A DNA stretch of 7,265 nucleotides, from positions 1-7,265 of the forward strand of contig JAKASH010000143.1 of NCBI GenBank assembly GCA_021828225.1, written 5' to 3'. The stretch's first letter is position 1, and every line of letters starts with the position of its first letter. Below are positions 1 to 6,472 of this stretch, piece after piece. Under the pieces are notes generated by a model that saw only the letters and a list, made by a program, of their open reading frames with translations, had not been told where the DNA came from and ran no database searches. This stretch comes from Acidobacteriota bacterium. GTDB lineage: Bacteria > Acidobacteriota > Terriglobia > UBA7540. The translations under genes and the position numbers were made by a program.

Positions 1-1104
1 AACGATTATCGTAGGGATGATGGCGAGAAGTCTCGTGATCAGCCTTCGGAGCCACGGCGTGATTCGCAAATTGAGGAAGCCTTCCATCACAATCTGGCCC
101 GCCAGTGTTCCGGTCAGGGTGGAATTTTGACCGGAGCAGAGCAAGGCTAGAGCAAACAGGGCGCTCGCGATCGGGACGCCAAGCAACGGGGCGAGCGTGT
201 GGTAGGCCTGCTGAATTTCAGCGATCTGGTTCAGCCCGTGCCGGTAGAAAGTTGCGGCGGCCATGATGAGAATTGCCGCGTTGACAAAAAAAGCAAAATT
301 CAGCGCCAAGAAAGAGTCCAGGAAGTTGTAGCGCATCGCCCTTCGAAGACCTTTGGGGGTTCGCTCGATGGCCCTGGTCTGCACCAGAGAGGAATGCAGA
401 TAGAGGTTGTGCGGCATAACAGTTGCTCCAATAATGCCGATGGCGATATAGAGCATCTCCCTGTTGGTCAGCAATTCGCCAGTAGGGACGAAGCCGCGCA
501 TGATGCCGGCAAAGTCCGGCTTGACGATGAACATTTCAACCAGGTAGCAGGCGGCGATGGTTCCAATCAGGACCACAACAATTACTTCCAGATACCGAAA
601 GCCTTTGTGTTGCAGGTAGAGGATCGCGAGCACATCGAAGGCTGTGAGGCAGACGCCCCAAATCAGTGGGATGTGAAAGAGCAGATTAAGTGCGATTGCC
701 GAACCAATGACCTCAGCCAGGTCGGTGGCCGCGATCGCTATTTCACACATGATCCAGAGGACAAAGCTCGTTCGCTTGGAATAATAATCGTGGCAGGCCT
801 GTGCGAGGTCCCGTTGAGTCGCAATCCCCAGCCTCGCCGCCAGGGTTTGCAGCAGAACAGCCATCAAGTTCGAGAGGAGAAGGATGAAGATCAGGTCATA
901 GGCAAAACGTGATCCGCCCGCGATGTCCGTGGCCCAGTTGCCGGGGTCCATATAGCCCACCGCAACCAGAAATCCGGGACCGGAAAACGCAAGGAGATTT
1001 CTCCAAAAACGTGCATGCGAGGGGACTCCGACGCTTCGGTACACCTCCGGCAGCGACGGTACTTTCGGAGCATTATCGTTTAAGTCGGGATGGAAATCGT
1101 CCAT
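1..1104 (-). CDS. mntH: Nramp-family Mn2+/Fe2+ transporter, N-terminal 368 residues (C-terminus beyond left edge)
   Basis: Integral inner-membrane, proton-coupled importer of divalent metals, chiefly Mn2+ and Fe2+ (family knowledge). The translation shows the two metal-site motifs of the family: DPGN at residues 53-56 in TM1 (codons 937-948) and A-T-V-M-P-H at 227-232 in TM6 (409-426). The TM10 signature GQNSTLTGTLAGQ begins at about residue 325. Hydrophobic segments alternate throughout, for example 40-52, 71-85, 105-120, 125-140, 165-180, 217-230 and 260-277. The frame is open to base 1, so about 40-80 C-terminal residues are missing compared with the usual 410-450. ATG at 1104 is the first ATG in the open frame and gives a short cytoplasmic N-terminus (MDDFHPDLND...), normal for the family. 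No clear Shine-Dalgarno sequence precedes it. The 208-base gap upstream contains an inverted repeat and a hairpin that may belong to its control. The family call is very secure; metal preference is inferred. Confidence 0.96.
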   Translation of the reverse strand, partial: MDDFHPDLNDNAPKVPSLPEVYRSVGVPSHARFWRNLLAFSGPGFLVAVGYMDPGNWATDIAGGSRFAYDLIFILLLSNLMAVLLQTLAARLGIATQRDLAQACHDYYSKRTSFVLWIMCEIAIAATDLAEVIGSAIALNLLFHIPLIWGVCLTAFDVLAILYLQHKGFRYLEVIVVVLIGTIAACYLVEMFIVKPDFAGIMRGFVPTGELLTNREMLYIAIGIIGATVMPHNLYLHSSLVQTRAIERTPKGLRRAMRYNFLDSFLALNFAFFVNAAILIMAAATFYRHGLNQIAEIQQAYHTLAPLLGVPIASALFALALLCSGQNSTLTGTLAGQIVMEGFLNLRITPWLRRLITRLLAIIPTIIV

Positions 1105-1160
1105 AAAAGCGCAGTTCGAGGGCTGAGATAAGCCAAACCTTCTAAGGAAATTACTTCTCC

Positions 1161-1180
1161 GCCGGCCGGGGGGAGCCGGC
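1161..1180 (-). other. GC-rich hairpin in the mntH leader
   Basis: GCCGGC at 1161-1166 and again at 1175-1180 can pair as a 6-bp all-GC stem around an 8-base loop rich in C on the minus-strand transcript. It lies 57 bases upstream of the mntH ATG. No T-run follows on the minus strand, so it is not a standard intrinsic terminator. It may simply be a stable leader structure. I could not match the leader to the known manganese riboswitch consensus. Confidence 0.35.
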
Positions 1181-1245
1181 TGATCTTACTGGAAGTCCGT
1201 TTCGCTGTGACTCTAAGTTCCAGACACTTTACCGCACGCTGTTCC

Positions 1246-1283
1246 TGCAAGAAGTGCTTGGGCTAATCTTCATCCTTCTTGCA
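1246..1283. repeat. Perfect 9-bp inverted repeat upstream of mntH
   Basis: TGCAAGAAG at 1246-1254 is matched by its exact reverse complement CTTCTTGCA at 1275-1283, separated by 20 bases. The element sits between the ftcD stop (1313) and the mntH start (1104). Its right arm overlaps the candidate -10 box of the mntH promoter. It could be an operator for a dimeric regulator or a stem-loop after ftcD. There is no T-run beside either arm, which argues against a strong terminator. It does not look like the Fur or MntR boxes I know. Confidence 0.4.
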
Positions 1284-1307
1284 TAGCATACCTTACCAGC
1301 ATTTCAA
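1280..1307 (-). promoter_or_regulatory. Candidate mntH promoter (weak)
   Basis: Read on the minus strand, TTGAAA (1302-1307) and TATGCA (1280-1285) are separated by 16 bases, and TG sits one base before the -10, giving an extended -10 arrangement. Only three of six -10 bases match the consensus, so the call is tentative. If real, transcription would start near 1273 and leave a leader of roughly 170 bases before the mntH ATG. Confidence 0.25.
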
Positions 1308-1312
1308 AAGAG

Positions 1313-2230
1313 TTAACTCTTCTCTTCGATGACCTGGACCAGTCGTTCCTCGATGATCAGGTCGGAATGGAAATCTCGAATCTTGAGGTAATGGGTCACC
1401 ACATCTTCAATCGCCCGGCGTGGCACAAGGCCGACAATTTCGCTGCTCTCAATGGTAACCCCTGCCCGTGCAGCCTCTGCTGCTACAGCATCAAACACCG
1501 TGCCGATCGAGGTGGTCAGAAAATCCGTCAGATTAACCGAGACTTGAACCCGGCCGAGCGCCTTCATCTCCACTCCGATCGCCTTCACGGCGGGAAAACC
1601 CCCATCGGAGGCGCGAATCTTCCGTGCGATGGACTTCGCCACACTGAGGTCGGCGGTGTTCAGATTGATGTTGTAGGCTATCAGAAAATTCCGGGCGCCG
1701 ATGGCGGTGGCCCCGGCAGTCGGGTGGAGATCAGCTTCACCGAAGTCGGGCCGCCGCTCGGGATTCTTCCGAATTTCTTCGCGCAACCGCTCAAACTGTC
1801 CCTGCCGAACGTATTCAAGATTTTTTCGCCTGGGCTCGCGGGCAGCCTCTTCGTAAAGGTAGGTGGGTATGCGGAAGCGGCGCCAGGTTTCCTCGGCCAC
1901 CCAGCGGGCGATCTCGACGCAATCATTCAGGTTGACTCCCTTGATGGGAACGAAGGGCACAACATCGGTCGCTCCCATCCGAGGATGCACCCCGCGGTGG
2001 GCATTCAAATCGATAAGTTCGGCGGCGCGGCCGATCGCTCGCAATGCCGCTTCGCCCACGCTTTCGCGGCTTCCCACGAACGTCACCACGGTGCGATTGT
2101 GATCAGCATCCATCTGGGTGTCGAGCAGGTAGACGTCGGGGCCGGCAAGGAGAGCCTGGACGATGGACTCGATCTTTTGCCTGTCGCTTCCCTCGCTGAA
2201 ATTCGGAACGCATTCAACAATGGTTCGCAC
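1313..2230 (-). CDS. ftcD: Glutamate formimidoyltransferase, single-domain form
   Basis: Transfers the formimino group of N-formimino-L-glutamate to tetrahydrofolate, giving glutamate and 5-formimino-THF, the last step of one branch of histidine degradation; cytosolic. The 305-residue protein begins RTIVECVPNFSEG, a hallmark of the family. It carries NAHRGVHPRMGATDVVPFVP at 77-96, with His82 aligning in number and context with the catalytic histidine of the porcine enzyme. DLHPTAGATAIGARNFLIAYN at about 167-187 links the N-terminal and C-terminal formiminotransferase subdomains. The cyclodeaminase half found in vertebrate FTCD is absent, as in most bacterial forms, so ring closure would need a separate FchA. 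The start is GTG at 2230, with an in-frame TAA four codons upstream, so no longer start exists. No obvious ribosome site precedes it. Related bacterial enzymes can also act on 5-formyl-THF, so a folate-salvage role remains possible. A hutU-like gene lies upstream on the same strand but is separated by an opposed small gene. Confidence 0.95.
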   Translation of the reverse strand: MRTIVECVPNFSEGSDRQKIESIVQALLAGPDVYLLDTQMDADHNRTVVTFVGSRESVGEAALRAIGRAAELIDLNAHRGVHPRMGATDVVPFVPIKGVNLNDCVEIARWVAEETWRRFRIPTYLYEEAAREPRRKNLEYVRQGQFERLREEIRKNPERRPDFGEADLHPTAGATAIGARNFLIAYNINLNTADLSVAKSIARKIRASDGGFPAVKAIGVEMKALGRVQVSVNLTDFLTTSIGTVFDAVAAEAARAGVTIESSEIVGLVPRRAIEDVVTHYLKIRDFHSDLIIEERLVQVIEEKS

Positions 2231-2374
2231 ACTGGAAATTTAGCACAGAACGTCTTAAGGAGACGCGTGCCCGCCCCACATTCTAAATGGACAATCTTTG
2301 CGGAGTGTTGCGGTATGGCCACGAGATCTTCTCTTGATCTGTGCCCGGAAGGCATATGATGCAGGAAAGTGTTT

Positions 2375-2383
2375 TGTTATAAT
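2375..2383 (+). promoter_or_regulatory. Extended -10 promoter for the zinc-ribbon gene
   Basis: TGTTATAAT at 2375-2383 is a perfect TATAAT box with the TG of an extended -10 element. No good -35 is present at 17 bases; the hexamer there is TATGAT at 2355-2360. An extended -10 can work without one. It lies 32 bases before the ATG at 2416, giving a leader of roughly 25 bases that includes a strong GGAGG ribosome site at 2402-2406. Confidence 0.6.
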
Positions 2384-2415
2384 TTGCTTAGAACCACAGC
2401 CGGAGGTGAAACTTT

Positions 2416-2580
2416 ATGCCGAGCTACGAGTACATCTGCAAAGAGTGCAAAAAGCGGTTCACCTTGATTCTGAGTATCGCCGAATACGAAAAGACCCGCC
2501 CATCTTGCCCAAAATGCAAGAGCAAGAAAGTTGAACAGGTGCCGGCTGTTTTCTTCGCCGTCACTTCCAAGAAGAGCTGA
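2416..2580 (+). CDS. FmdB-family small zinc-ribbon protein (CxxC...CxxC)
   Basis: A 54-residue protein starting MPSYEYICKECKKRF. It has two zinc-knuckle pairs, C8-x2-C11 and C31-x2-C34, with a 19-residue insert between them, and ends in FFAVTSKKS. This is the layout of the FmdB/CxxC_CxxC_SSSS family, whose founding member was proposed as a regulator of formamidase; the role of most members is unknown. It probably binds one zinc and acts in the cytoplasm; it has no signal peptide or membrane segment. The gene has its own extended -10 promoter and a good GGAGG site 9 bases before ATG, both supporting a real, well-expressed gene despite its size. It lies on the strand opposite to the two hut-type genes around it and ends only 20 bases from the stop codon of the convergent urocanase homologue. 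The short form without a serine-rich tail appears complete and not truncated. Confidence 0.9.
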   Translation: MPSYEYICKECKKRFTLILSIAEYEKTRPSCPKCKSKKVEQVPAVFFAVTSKKS

Positions 2581-2600
2581 GCCATTTTCCTGCGCGGCGC

Positions 2601-4298
2601 TCACGGCCTGTCAGGCTTGGGGATACTGAGTTCAGTCCGGCACGCTATGTCTTGCGCCTTCTCATGGCCCGTGCCGACTGGCCAGAGGATTCCAGAGCCG
2701 GAGCCATTCTTCAGAACGCGTGGAAGGCGCTTCGCTGCCTCGCGTGTGCCATCGGCAACAAGGGCCAGGCTTGCCTGGCACGAGCAGCCGCCTTCCCCTT
2801 GCAGAGCAACCCAGCTTGCGCCTGATGCTGCAGCCAATAGCGCATTCAGGATCGGTCGATCGCACACAGCATCGCTTCCTTCCTGTAATCCTTCGGCCTC
2901 TGCATCGAACGAAGCTCCCGACTTGTCGTCCGCCGGGTCTAGTGCAATGACGACAGGCGCCTTGAAGGCACCTTCAGCGACCAGGCTGTTCACGTGCTCG
3001 GCCAGCACGATTCGTGCTTTCGCCCCCAGCCAGCAGACTCGGGCCGGGAGACCTTGAAATCTTACGTGCTTTCGCGCCAGCGGAATCCATCGGCTTAACA
3101 TTGCGTCATCCGGGAAGAGCTTCAGCGCCAGATCGTCGAGCCGTCGGATATCGCCAGCTTCTCCGGAAAGGGCTACCCACCGAACGGGGGCCAGGCCCTC
3201 ACAGAGTAACGGCCGAAGGTAAGCCTCAACGAAACCGGGAAAAGCAATAGCACCCTTTACGCCGCCATCCTCACTAGCCGCGGCTCGGATGTTGTTTCCA
3301 AATTCGAAAACGACGGACCCAAGTTTCTGGAGCGCGAGCATTCCCTCGAAGTGCCGCGCAACTGAGTCGTAAGCCCGGTTCAAATATTCCTGCGGGTTCT
3401 GTTGGCGCAGCGCATCGGCTTCGTCCAGGCTGACGCCCGAAGGGACGTATCCGTTCAGGAGGTCGTAGGCGCTGGTCTGGTCGGTCAGGACGTCCGGAAC
3501 AACGCCCCGGCTGGCGAGCTCTGGAATGACGTCCGCGCAGTTTCCGACCAGGCCCACTGAAACTGCGTGCCTCTGTCGTACCGCATTCTTCAGGATGCGA
3601 AGGGCCTCGTCCAGTGTGTTGACACAGTAGTCGCAATAGCCCGCGCGGATGCGGCGCTTGATTTTCTCCCCATCCACGTCGATGCCGAGGAACGCAGCCC
3701 CCAGCAGCCCGGCAGCGAGCGGCAGCGCGCCTCCTGCGGCTCCCATTCCGCCGGAAACGATCAGCTTTCCGGCAAGATTGCCGCCAAAGTGCTTTTGCGA
3801 CACGGCGTCGACAGCTTGAAAGGCGGTTGGCAAAGCTCCCTGAGTACCCACATAGGTCCAGCTTCCTGCGGCAGCCTGTCCGGGCACCAGGACGCCGGGC
3901 TCTTCAGGTGCTTGAAGTTTGCTCCCTGTTGACCAGCGACCGGCCACGTTCGAATTTACGATCAGCACTCGCGGGGCTTCTTCATGCGTCTGGAAGGCAC
4001 CGATCGGCTTTCCGGATTGGACCAGAAGCGTTTCATCGTCTTTGAGGCCCTTGAGTGCTTCGACTGTTGCGTGATAGCAGTCCCAGTTGCGGAGAACCTT
4101 TCCCGTGGCTCCGCATGCAACCAGTTCCCGGGGCTGTTCGGCAACTTCTTCGTCGAGGCTATTCATCAGCATGCGCAGAGCGGCTTCCTGCGGCCATCCC
4201 TGGCAACTGATCTGAGACCCGCGGGGAGCCCGAACCGGCTGGTACGCTTTGCCCGACGGCTCAGCCCTGTCTCGTTTGCCTGTGGTTGATTGAGCCAT
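2601..4298 (-). CDS. hutU: Divergent urocanate hydratase (urocanase) homologue
   Basis: Urocanase converts urocanate to 4-imidazolone-5-propionate, using tightly bound NAD+ as an electrophile; cytosolic. This 565-residue protein matches the family along its whole length (usual about 550-560). Conserved blocks include RAPRGSQISCQGWPQEAALR near 24-43, DDETLLVQSGKPIGAF at about 87-102, GQAAAGSWTYVGTQG at 140-154, a glycine-rich NAD loop at 183-190, TDQTSAYDLLNGYVP at 272-286, FGNNIR at 333-338, and FQGLPARVCWLG at 414-425 with the catalytic-loop Cys422. However, several near-invariant positions differ from the Pseudomonas and Bacillus enzymes as I remember them. Tyr52 is Cys62, the His of QTSAH is Tyr278, and Tyr322 is Phe333. 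The RDHLDxGSVASPN block has become LDPADDKSGASFD (453-465), and HHGGGVGMG has become a shorter QGEGGCSC (500-507). The frame is intact. ATG at 4298 is preferred because homology begins about 20 residues later and GAGAGA precedes it by 9 bases; a longer frame to GTG 4445 is less likely. Family assignment is secure; urocanase activity is uncertain. Confidence 0.88.
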   Translation of the reverse strand: MAQSTTGKRDRAEPSGKAYQPVRAPRGSQISCQGWPQEAALRMLMNSLDEEVAEQPRELVACGATGKVLRNWDCYHATVEALKGLKDDETLLVQSGKPIGAFQTHEEAPRVLIVNSNVAGRWSTGSKLQAPEEPGVLVPGQAAAGSWTYVGTQGALPTAFQAVDAVSQKHFGGNLAGKLIVSGGMGAAGGALPLAAGLLGAAFLGIDVDGEKIKRRIRAGYCDYCVNTLDEALRILKNAVRQRHAVSVGLVGNCADVIPELASRGVVPDVLTDQTSAYDLLNGYVPSGVSLDEADALRQQNPQEYLNRAYDSVARHFEGMLALQKLGSVVFEFGNNIRAAASEDGGVKGAIAFPGFVEAYLRPLLCEGLAPVRWVALSGEAGDIRRLDDLALKLFPDDAMLSRWIPLARKHVRFQGLPARVCWLGAKARIVLAEHVNSLVAEGAFKAPVVIALDPADDKSGASFDAEAEGLQEGSDAVCDRPILNALLAAASGASWVALQGEGGCSCQASLALVADGTREAAKRLPRVLKNGSGSGILWPVGTGHEKAQDIACRTELSIPKPDRP

Positions 4299-4450
4299 AA
4301 TCCATGTTCTCTCGCTGAATCTTATTCGATATCCTGGCAGAGAGGAAGCCTGTCCGCGGACGGATTCGTCGATCCATCTTATCAGCGCCTTTGACGGCGT
4401 GCCACGCGCGTCCTGATTTGCGAGCTCACGCATAGTTGTTGCCACGCCTG

Positions 4451-4459
4451 TGCTAGAAT
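4451..4459 (+). promoter_or_regulatory. Extended -10 promoter for the acyl-CoA synthetase gene
   Basis: TGCTAGAAT at 4451-4459 has an extended TG and five of six -10 consensus bases. No convincing -35 is seen at normal spacing. It lies 46 bases before the ATG at 4506, within the 207-base gap between two divergently transcribed genes. The ribosome site is modest: AGGGG at 4491-4495, or GGGAG at 4498-4502 unusually close to the ATG. Confidence 0.4.
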
Positions 4460-4505
4460 TCTCTTCGACCGGGCGTCTTTCACTTGCTCAGGGGCGTGGG
4501 AGTGT

Positions 4506-6368
4506 ATGGAATCAAAATCCTTTAAAACCATCAACGGACTCTTCCTCCAGGCGATGGAGGATCATCAGAAGGCTGACGCCTTCTTGACGAAAACGGAAGG
4601 CAGGTACCGCGGTATTCCTTCGCGCGACGTGCTTTTGAAAGCCGCGGCGCTGGCGCGGGCGTTCACCGGTATGGGCGTCGGCCCTGGTGACCGGGTCGCT
4701 CTGCTGTCGGAAAATCGCCTCGAGTGGGCGCTCACGGATTACGCCGTCCTGGGGCTTGGAGCCATCACCGCTCCTCTCTATTCCACGCTGCTCGAGGACG
4801 ACATTGAATACATCCTTAGCGATTCCGGCTCAAAAGGCATCGTTGTCTCCACCCGGGACCAGCTCAAGAAAGTCCTGGCCGTGCGGCCCAACGTGCCCGA
4901 CCTGAAATTTGTTGTGGCGATGGACTGCAAGACGGGCGAGTTTCCAGACGTGCATTGCTGGAAGGATGTTGTCGAGCAGGGATCTTCCGCAGGTCCCGAT
5001 CCCGTTAAATTTCTCAAGGCGCAGGCGCTTCGCACGCAGCCGGAGGACACGGCGACAATTGTTTACACTTCGGGAACCACCGGAGCGTTCAAAGGCGTGG
5101 TGTTAACGCACGCCAACATCGTCTCCAACATTCAGGCTTGCGATCACTTGTTTGACTTCGGGCCCCGCGACGTCAGCATGGCCTTCCTTCCGCTTGCCCA
5201 CATTTTTGAGCGGATGATTGACTTCTATTACATGTCGCAAGGCGTATCCATCGCCTATGCAGAGAGTTACGACTCATTACCTCAGAATTTACGTGAAGTC
5301 CGTCCCACCCTGATGGCCGTTGTGCCGCGGCTGGTGGAAAAGATCCGTGAGAAGGTTATTGAAGAAGTTCGGCATCTCCCGCCGTCCAAGCAGAAGCTGT
5401 TCGGCTGGGCGTTGCGCACGGGCCGCGCCTATTTTGCTCATGGCCTCGTGGGCCGCACTGCTCCGCTCGGATTGAGCCTGAAGCATGCGCTCGCTGACAA
5501 GCTGGTTTATTCCAAGATCCGCTCGCAAATGGGCGGGCGTCTGCGGCTGCTGATTTCCGGCTCGGCACCGCTTGGCCGGGAATTGGCGGAATTTTTCTTT
5601 GCTATTGGAATTCCCGTTTATGAAGGCTATGGATTGACGGAAACTTCTCCGGTGATTGCCGTCAACTATCCCGGCGCCGTGAAGCTGGGCACCGTGGGCC
5701 GCGTTATTCCGGGCGTGGAGGTCAAGATGGGTGAGGAGACCGAGGACGCCGAGGGCCGCACAGGGTGTGAGATTCTGGTCCGTGGACCCAACGTCACCCC
5801 CGGCTACCATCACCAGGATGAGCGAAATGGTGAGTCCTTCGCCGATGGCTGGTTTCACACAGGCGACCTGGGCAGGCGTGACCCGGAAGGCTTCCTCTCC
5901 ATCACCGGCCGCAAAAAGAACCTCTTCAAGACTTCCGGCGGCAAGTATGTTTCGCCGGAAAAACTTGAGAATCTTTTTCAGGGACACCGGTACGTTGCGC
6001 AACTCGTGGTGCTGGGCGATGCGCGCAAGTTTGTCGGCTGCCTGATTGTCCCTAATTTCAGCGCGCTGGAGTCCCATGCCCGGGAGCAGGGAATTGCCCT
6101 TGCCGGGCGTGAAGACCTGGTGAAAAACGAGAAAATACATGCCTTCATGCAGTTTCAGGTCGATGAAGCCTGCAAGCACCTGCCGCCCCACGAGCGGATC
6201 CGCCAGATCGTTTTGCTTCCCAATGAACTCACCATCGCTTCCGGCGAACTCTCGGCTACGCTAAAGGTCAAACGCAGCGTGGTCGAAGAGCGCTATCGCG
6301 ACCTGATCGACGAAATGTTCTCCCGCCGTCCGCCCGGTGTACAAGAAGCCGCCTCAGCCCACCATTAG
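4506..6368 (+). CDS. fadD: Long-chain fatty-acid-CoA ligase, AMP-forming (FadD15-like)
   Basis: Activates free fatty acids to acyl-CoA through an acyl-adenylate, feeding beta-oxidation or lipid synthesis; cytoplasmic or peripheral at the inner membrane. The 620-residue protein has the full set of ANL-superfamily motifs. These are the phosphate loop YTSGTTGAFKG at 187-197, FLPLAHIFER at 227-236, SGSAPLG at 351-357, YGLTETSPV at 375-383, GWFHTGDLGR at 448-457, and the long-chain signature TGRKKNLFKTSGGKYVSPEK at 467-486. The C-terminal lid carries GELSATLKVKR at 580-590, where Lys587 is the expected adenylation lysine. That motif is usually written with TPT where SAT stands here, a mild change. 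Length and the N-terminal region (NGLFLQAMEDHQKADAFL) fit the roughly 600-residue FadD15/bacterial ACSL group and not the shorter E. coli FadD type. There is no signal peptide. It is transcribed away from the urocanase homologue with its own promoter region. Chain-length preference cannot be read from the sequence. Confidence 0.95.
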   Translation: MESKSFKTINGLFLQAMEDHQKADAFLTKTEGRYRGIPSRDVLLKAAALARAFTGMGVGPGDRVALLSENRLEWALTDYAVLGLGAITAPLYSTLLEDDIEYILSDSGSKGIVVSTRDQLKKVLAVRPNVPDLKFVVAMDCKTGEFPDVHCWKDVVEQGSSAGPDPVKFLKAQALRTQPEDTATIVYTSGTTGAFKGVVLTHANIVSNIQACDHLFDFGPRDVSMAFLPLAHIFERMIDFYYMSQGVSIAYAESYDSLPQNLREVRPTLMAVVPRLVEKIREKVIEEVRHLPPSKQKLFGWALRTGRAYFAHGLVGRTAPLGLSLKHALADKLVYSKIRSQMGGRLRLLISGSAPLGRELAEFFFAIGIPVYEGYGLTETSPVIAVNYPGAVKLGTVGRVIPGVEVKMGEETEDAEGRTGCEILVRGPNVTPGYHHQDERNGESFADGWFHTGDLGRRDPEGFLSITGRKKNLFKTSGGKYVSPEKLENLFQGHRYVAQLVVLGDARKFVGCLIVPNFSALESHAREQGIALAGREDLVKNEKIHAFMQFQVDEACKHLPPHERIRQIVLLPNELTIASGELSATLKVKRSVVEERYRDLIDEMFSRRPPGVQEAASAHH

Positions 6369-6472
6369 CCATCCGTCCGCCTCATAAGTGTCTGTGGCGC
6401 TGTGCCCTCAGTGGAAGCTGTTAGGTCGGGAAGCCGTCGATCGCTTACAATCGTTGCGGGGAAACCAGGGAC

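Noticed and set aside
199..912. 237-codon open frame on the plus strand opposite mntH
   Set aside because: Hydrophilic antisense shadow of a membrane protein gene; the minus strand gives an unbroken Nramp protein across the same bases.
1161..1180. GC hairpin considered as a rho-independent terminator
   Set aside because: No T-run follows the stem on the minus strand; a short G-rich loop is all that stands out.
1123..1185. TPP-riboswitch-like words CTGAGA (1123-1128) and CTGATC (1180-1185) on the plus strand in the right order
   Set aside because: The AATACC and GCGnAGGGA parts of the thi-box are missing, and no plus-strand gene follows for more than 1.2 kb.
1367..2359. 330-codon open frame on the plus strand opposite ftcD, running past its start
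   Set aside because: It is the antisense shadow of a confident gene; the translation has no recognisable domain and a composition typical of GC-rich reverse frames.
2775..2801. Possible sequencing frameshift explaining the altered HHGGGVGMG region of the urocanase homologue
   Set aside because: Flanking residues on both sides (SGASWVAL and ALVADG) are in the same frame and aligned with the family, so a simple frameshift does not explain the change; a compensated pair of indels remains possible but unsupported.
5289..6191. 300-codon open frame on the minus strand inside the acyl-CoA synthetase gene
   Set aside because: It lies wholly antisense to a gene with all family motifs intact; no domain is recognisable and there is no ribosome site.
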